A stretch of DNA of 64,000 nucleotides. Source: Cellulomonas fimi. Lineage in GTDB: Bacteria; Actinomycetota; Actinomycetes; Actinomycetales; Cellulomonadaceae. Position 1 is the stretch's first letter. Each line of letters starts with the position of its first letter. Below are positions 60,200 through 64,000 of the stretch, piece after piece. The position numbers and the translations under genes were made by a program. Under the pieces are notes generated by a model, which ran no database searches, was not told where the DNA came from, and saw only the letters and a program-made list of their open reading frames with translations. The stretch is from the NCBI RefSeq assembly GCF_028583725.1, contig NZ_CP110680.1:2542001-2606000 (forward strand), in the 5' to 3' direction.

Positions 60200-61059
60200 G
60201 CGGGCACCGCCGCGCGCTCGACCGTCGCCGCCGTGAGGACGCGCGCCGCGAGGTCGTCCGGCGCGAGCGCGAAGAGGTGGTCCACGAGCGCCACCTGGAA
60301 GGACGCCGGACCGGCGGCGCCCTCGGCCGCGCGCTCGGCGGCGAGGCCGAGGGCGGTCGACGCGCCCACGGCGGCGACGAGCGGCTCGGTCACGGCGGCG
60401 AACGCGGCCACGAGGCCGCCGAGCGCGCATCCGGCACCGGTGATCCGGGTGAGCAGGGGGTGCCCGACGGTCAGGCGCACGTCGTGTGCGCCGTCGGTGA
60501 CGAGGTCGACCGGTCCGGACACGGCGACGACCGTGCCGTGCCGGGCCGCGAGGTCGGAGGCGGCCGCGCGAGCGCTGTCGACCGCGTCGCGCGCGTCGAC
60601 GCCTCGCCCCGCGGAGAGTCGACCCGCGAGCGCGCGCACCTCGCTCGCATTCCCGCGGACGACCGCCGGACCCTGCGCGACGAGCCGGGCCGCGAGGCGC
60701 GTCCGCACCGAGAGGACGCCCACCGCGACGGGGTCGAGCACCCAGGGGGTGCGCGCGCCGCTCGCGGCGGCGACGGTCGTCTCGACGCACGCGCGCAGGT
60801 CGGGGTCGGGGGTGCCGAGGTTGACGAGGACGGCGCCCGCGGCGCCGGCGAGCTCCTCGGCCTCGCCCGGGACGGCCGCCATCGCGGGCGACGCGCCGAT
60901 CGCGAGCAGCGTGCTCGCGACGAGGTGGGTCGTGACCTCGTTCGTCAGGCACTGGACGAGCGGCGTCGCCGCGCGGAGGTCCGTGAGGGCCTCCCCGGCG
61001 GCGTCGGCGAGCGCGAGCGCGTCGCCGTGCGGGTCGGTGGACGGGTGGGCAGACGTCAT
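60196..61059 (-). CDS. thiM: Hydroxyethylthiazole kinase
   Basis: Phosphorylates the thiazole (HET) salvaged from thiamine. 287 residues. Typical segments are PLVQCLTNEVTTHLVASTLLAIGASPAM (33-60), WVLDPVAVG and TRITGAGCALGGLVAAF, where the usual GTGC is GAGC. First gene of the thi operon, directly behind a TPP riboswitch. Confidence 0.94.
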   Translation of the reverse strand: MTSAHPSTDPHGDALALADAAGEALTDLRAATPLVQCLTNEVTTHLVASTLLAIGASPAMAAVPGEAEELAGAAGAVLVNLGTPDPDLRACVETTVAAASGARTPWVLDPVAVGVLSVRTRLAARLVAQGPAVVRGNASEVRALAGRLSAGRGVDARDAVDSARAAASDLAARHGTVVAVSGPVDLVTDGAHDVRLTVGHPLLTRITGAGCALGGLVAAFAAVTEPLVAAVGASTALGLAAERAAEGAAGPASFQVALVDHLFALAPDDLAARVLTAATVERAAVPA

Positions 61060-61066
61060 CGCGACG

Positions 61067-61160
61067 ACATCCCTTCGCTAGTACGAACTAGATCAGGTTC
61101 GGCGGGTGTGATCTCAGCCCTCGGCCGCCCTCTCGGGCGGTGCGGGGCACCCCGTGTCAG
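61067..61160 (-). ncRNA. TPP riboswitch (THI element)
   Basis: The minus strand shows the conserved THI-box blocks in order: ACGGGGTGCC, GGCTGAGATCACACCCG, CGAACCTGATCTAGTTCG, then GTACTAGCGAAGGGA. The region ends 7 bases before the thiM ATG, so thiamine pyrophosphate binding probably hides the start of translation. A -10 (TAGCCT, 61173-61168) lies just upstream of the RNA start. Confidence 0.95.
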
Positions 61161-61224
61161 TGCGCTCAGGCTAGCCACGACGCCGACGACCCGTCGGCCC
61201 ACGGTTCACCAGGTGGACCGACGG

Positions 61225-61254
61225 GTCGTCGGGCGTCGTCGGGTGTCGTCGGGC
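61225..61254. repeat. 10-bp tandem repeat, three units
   Basis: GTCGTCGGGC, GTCGTCGGGT and GTCGTCGGGC stand head to tail between the thi promoter and the small gene at 61259. The next base run also begins like the unit. No function is evident. Confidence 0.6.
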
Positions 61255-61258
61255 GGGG

Positions 61259-61480
61259 CTACCGCGCGGTGCCCCAGGTGTGGCCGCCGGTGGGGCCGCG
61301 GTGCTCGAACCAGACGACGCGGTCGTCGGGGTCGACCCAGCCGGCGACCGCGGGCACGGCGAGGGGGTCCGGCGCCCAGACACCGCCCGGCGTGTGCCGC
61401 TGCTCGGGCGGCTGCCAGGGCTGCGGTCCGGAGGTGACGCGCGGGAGCGGGCGTCGGTCGGTGCGCGACTGATCGGCCAT
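61259..61480 (-). CDS. Small hypothetical protein, 73 residues
   Basis: I do not recognise a family. The peptide starts MADQSRTDRRPLPRV, is rich in Pro and Trp, and ends WVDPDDRVVWFEHRGPTGG and HTWGTAR. An in-frame ATG at 61534 would add 18 residues that begin MTALCPMCRIRRKG with a CxxC pair; neither start has a clear ribosome site, but GGGGGA lies 11 bases before 61480. It is alone between the thi operon and the nucleotidase gene. Confidence 0.5.
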   Translation of the reverse strand: MADQSRTDRRPLPRVTSGPQPWQPPEQRHTPGGVWAPDPLAVPAVAGWVDPDDRVVWFEHRGPTGGHTWGTAR

Positions 61481-61540
61481 GGGACCAGCGTCCCCCTTCC
61501 GGCGTATGCGGCACATGGGACAAAGGGCCGTCATGCGACG

Positions 61541-61582
61541 ACGGCCCGGCCACCGCCCTCGACGGGCGGACGGCCGGGCCGT
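61541..61582 (-). terminator. Terminator of the 5'-nucleotidase gene
   Basis: An 11-bp outer stem (61541-61551 with 61572-61582, ACGGCCCGGCC side) and an inner CGCCC/GGGCG stem lie 11 bp after the nucleotidase stop. Confidence 0.7.
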
Positions 61583-61593
61583 CGACTGCTGCG

Positions 61594-64000
61594 TCAGCGC
61601 GTGACGCGGACCGTCACCGGGTCGCTCGTGCTGGGCGCGACGTTCGGGTCGCTCGGCACGAAGGTCGCGGTGTAGGTGTGCGTCCCGACGGGCGCGTCGT
61701 GCGGCACACGACCGATCGCGACACCGAGGACGACGTCGTGGCGGCTGACCACGGTGGTGCCCTCACGGATCTCGACCTTCCCGGACGGGATCCGCAGGTT
61801 CTCCTGCACGACGCCCGCGACGAGCAGCGTCGGCAGGAGCGAGCCCTGCTTCTGCGTCGTGCGGGTGGCGAGCAAGCCCGTGTGCGTCTTCACCTGGGTG
61901 ACGGTGACCGTCACCGGCTCGGACTGCGACGGCGCCACGTCGGCGGTACCGGCGAACCGGGCGACGACCTCGTAGGTCCCGGCGGGCGTGCTCGCCGGGA
62001 GCGTGAAGGTCGCCTTGCCCTGCTTCGACAGGGTCTCGGCGCCGAGGACGGTGTCACCGGCGACGAACTCGACGGTGGCCCCCTTCACGGCCGCGTCGGA
62101 CGTGACCGTCGCGGTGAGCTTGGCCTTCGACTTGCCGAAGACCTGGCTCGTCGGCTTCGCGGTGAGCGTCGTGGTGGACGACGCCCGGCCCTCCTCGACC
62201 GTGAGCGGCAGCGTCACGGTGGTGCCGCTGGGGCTCGCGACGAGCGTGAGGACGTGCGCCCCGGCGGGGGTGCCCTCCGGGACGGTCACGGCGACCGTGG
62301 CCGCGCCGTTCGTCACGGCAGCCGTGCCGATCGACTGGCCGTCGACGCGCACGTCGAGCGACGTGTTGAGCGGCGAGCCGAGGCTCGTCAGGTCGAGCCC
62401 GGTGACGTCGAACGCGAGCTGACCGCCCGCCTCGACGGTCGTCGGCACGTCGGCGAGGCCCACGGCCTGCCGCGCGAAGTCCGGCGACAGGTTCGGGTGC
62501 GCCTGCAGGTAGGCGATCCACGCGTCCCGGTCGATGAGACCCGAGTCCGCCGTGTCGGCGCCGTCCTCGAACACCCGGAAGTTGTCGCCGCCCTGCGCGA
62601 GGAACGAGAACGTGCCGATGCGGTACTCGGCCTCCGGGTCGAGCGGCTCGCCGTTCACCGTGACCGACGTGATGTGCGACCCGAGCGGTGCATCGGGGTC
62701 GTACGTGTAGGTGACGTTCGACGACAGGCCGAGCTGCAGGTAGGGGCGGCTCGGGATGGTGCCGTCCCGGTTGGTCTGCCACTGCTGCTCGAGCATCGTC
62801 TTCACCTGGTCGCCCCTGAGGGTCGTGGTCCAGAGGTTGTTGACGAACGGCAGGACCGCGTTGGCCTCGGCGTAGGTGATGACGCCGTCGGGCGCGTAGA
62901 ACAGCTCGTTGCGCATGCCGCCCGGGTTGACGACGCCGATGTCGGCACCGCCACGCTCGGGTGCGGCGAGCGTGTCGAGCAGCGAGTTCGCCACCAGGCC
63001 GCCGAGCGTCGACTCCTTGGACCGGTCGTCGCGGCCGGTGCTGGGCAGCGGGCCCGAGCCGACGTAGACGCCGTTCACGTAGGAGCCGCCGGAGTACGCG
63101 GTCGTGATGTCCGCGGTCACGGAACCGACGGGCTGGTTGCCGACGACGGCCGCGTACGCGAGCGCGTCGGTGACGATCTGGTTGACCGCCGCGACGCGCG
63201 GGAACGTGCTGATGAGCGTCGCGTCGGCGTCCGTGGTGCGCGGCACGTTGGTCTGCGTGTGCGCCGTGACCTCGTCCGTCTCCGGGTCGTACGTCAGCAC
63301 GACCTTGCCGATGAACTCGCCGTAGGAACCGGTCTGGACGATCGGCCGCGTCCGGTCGGCGTCACCGGGGATCGGACCCTCCCACGCGTACTGCTTGTGG
63401 GTGTGGCCGGTGAAGATCGCGTCGACCGCGGCCGACGTGTCCTCGACGATCGCCGCGAAGGCGCCGCCGGCGGCGACCTCCTCCTCGAGCGTCGCGCCGT
63501 CGGGCGTGCCGGCGCCGGCGCCCTCGTGGTACTCGGCGACGAGCACGTCGGCCTCGCCGTTCGACGCGTCGCCGTCGGTGAGCTGCGCCGCGACGCGGTT
63601 GACGGCCTCGACGGGGTCGCCGAAGTCGAGCGTCGCGATGCCGCCCGGGGTGACGAGCGTCGGGGTCTCCTCGGTGACGGCGCCGATGACGCCGACGGTC
63701 ACGCCGCCCATGTCGAGCAGCGCGTACTCCGGCAGCGCCGGGGTCGTCGTGCCCTTCTGGTAGACGTTCGCGCCGAGGTAGGTGAAGTCCGCCGCCGGGA
63801 CCACGCGCCCGGTGAGGTCGCTGAACCCGCCGTCGAACTCGTGGTTGCCGACCGCGGACGCGCGCAGCTCGAGCGCGTTCAGCACGTCGATCGTCGGCTG
63901 GTCCTGCTGGACCGCCGACGCGAACAGCGAGGCGCCGATGTTGTCGCCCGCCGACAGGAACGCGACCGGGCCGGGGGCCGCCGCGCGCTCCTTCTCGACC
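61594..64000 (-). CDS. 5'-nucleotidase / metallophosphatase with Ig-like repeats (5' end outside)
   Basis: C-terminal 802 residues of a secreted UshA-like enzyme; the start lies beyond the window. Metallophosphatase motifs are FLSAGDNIGAS, SAVGNHEFDGG and IFTGHTHKQY. The 5'-nucleotidase C-terminal domain follows, with GGMRNELFYAPDGVITYAEANAVLPF and the substrate-loop region FLAQGGDNFRVFEDG. The last 300 residues form about three Ig-like repeats (ASSTTTLTAKPTSQVFGKSK, then TYTATFVPSDPNVAPS). There is no LPXTG anchor or C-terminal membrane helix, so it is probably released. It should free phosphate and nucleosides outside the cell. Confidence 0.9.
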   Translation of the reverse strand, partial: VEKERAAAPGPVAFLSAGDNIGASLFASAVQQDQPTIDVLNALELRASAVGNHEFDGGFSDLTGRVVPAADFTYLGANVYQKGTTTPALPEYALLDMGGVTVGVIGAVTEETPTLVTPGGIATLDFGDPVEAVNRVAAQLTDGDASNGEADVLVAEYHEGAGAGTPDGATLEEEVAAGGAFAAIVEDTSAAVDAIFTGHTHKQYAWEGPIPGDADRTRPIVQTGSYGEFIGKVVLTYDPETDEVTAHTQTNVPRTTDADATLISTFPRVAAVNQIVTDALAYAAVVGNQPVGSVTADITTAYSGGSYVNGVYVGSGPLPSTGRDDRSKESTLGGLVANSLLDTLAAPERGGADIGVVNPGGMRNELFYAPDGVITYAEANAVLPFVNNLWTTTLRGDQVKTMLEQQWQTNRDGTIPSRPYLQLGLSSNVTYTYDPDAPLGSHITSVTVNGEPLDPEAEYRIGTFSFLAQGGDNFRVFEDGADTADSGLIDRDAWIAYLQAHPNLSPDFARQAVGLADVPTTVEAGGQLAFDVTGLDLTSLGSPLNTSLDVRVDGQSIGTAAVTNGAATVAVTVPEGTPAGAHVLTLVASPSGTTVTLPLTVEEGRASSTTTLTAKPTSQVFGKSKAKLTATVTSDAAVKGATVEFVAGDTVLGAETLSKQGKATFTLPASTPAGTYEVVARFAGTADVAPSQSEPVTVTVTQVKTHTGLLATRTTQKQGSLLPTLLVAGVVQENLRIPSGKVEIREGTTVVSRHDVVLGVAIGRVPHDAPVGTHTYTATFVPSDPNVAPSTSDPVTVRVTR

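Overview
The window is chromosomal DNA of a very GC-rich actinobacterium with tightly packed genes, many GTG starts and 17 gene junctions that overlap by exactly 4 bp. The left edge carries the 5' part of a CenC-type GH9 cellulase divergent from a LacI-family regulator, with CelR-like operators between them. That points to a cellulolytic member of the Cellulomonadaceae (Cellulomonas-like); this is an inference from gene content only. I saw no phage, insertion sequence, CRISPR array or tRNA.

Layout. 1-3.3 kb: cellulase, LacI regulator, DinB-like thiol transferase. 3.4-10.2 kb (minus strand): a complete SUF iron-sulfur operon, sufR-sufB-sufD-Rieske ferredoxin-sufC-sufS-sufU-sufT, with a SufR-type operator in front. 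10.4-13.2 kb (plus): ABC exporter plus heme A synthase. 13.2-20.6 kb: two DrrAB-type ABC exporters flanking a large SARP/AfsR-type regulator; direct repeats with SARP geometry lie in front of the first exporter. 20.7-35.5 kb (minus): a housekeeping block coding for a TPR protein with a huge Arg/Gly-rich disordered region, a HAD phosphatase, a 58-residue protein, TlyA, NAD kinase, RecN, SteA, SteB, a divergent MraY-like membrane protein, MurJ, CTP synthase and an ADP-ribose pyrophosphatase. From memory this order matches the tyrS-to-pyrG block of Mycobacterium tuberculosis, but here an rRNA operon sits inside it.

35.7-41.5 kb (minus): one rRNA operon (16S-23S-5S) with promoters, repeated antitermination-type boxes and a U-rich terminator. 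41.7-45.8 kb (minus): tyrS, 3-methyladenine DNA glycosylase, a uridine-kinase-like P-loop protein, a chemotaxis receptor without a real ligand domain. 45.9-54.7 kb (minus): the full arginine operon argC-J-B-D-F-R-G-H, headed by two ARG boxes. 54.8-57.9 kb (plus): quinone oxidoreductase, FrnE-like DsbA protein, TrpB2. 58-61.2 kb (minus): TPP-riboswitch-controlled thiM-thiE-thiD/tenA. The right edge holds a small hypothetical gene and a secreted 5'-nucleotidase with Ig-like repeats, cut by the window end.

How it works together. Fe-S cluster assembly, heme A synthesis and a linked exporter share one divergent control region. The steA-steB-mraY-like-murJ group reads as a cell-envelope and division module. 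The arginine and thiamine groups are self-contained pathways with visible control elements. Many transcription units seem to be leaderless: a TANNNT -10 hexamer ends only 6-8 bases before the start codon.
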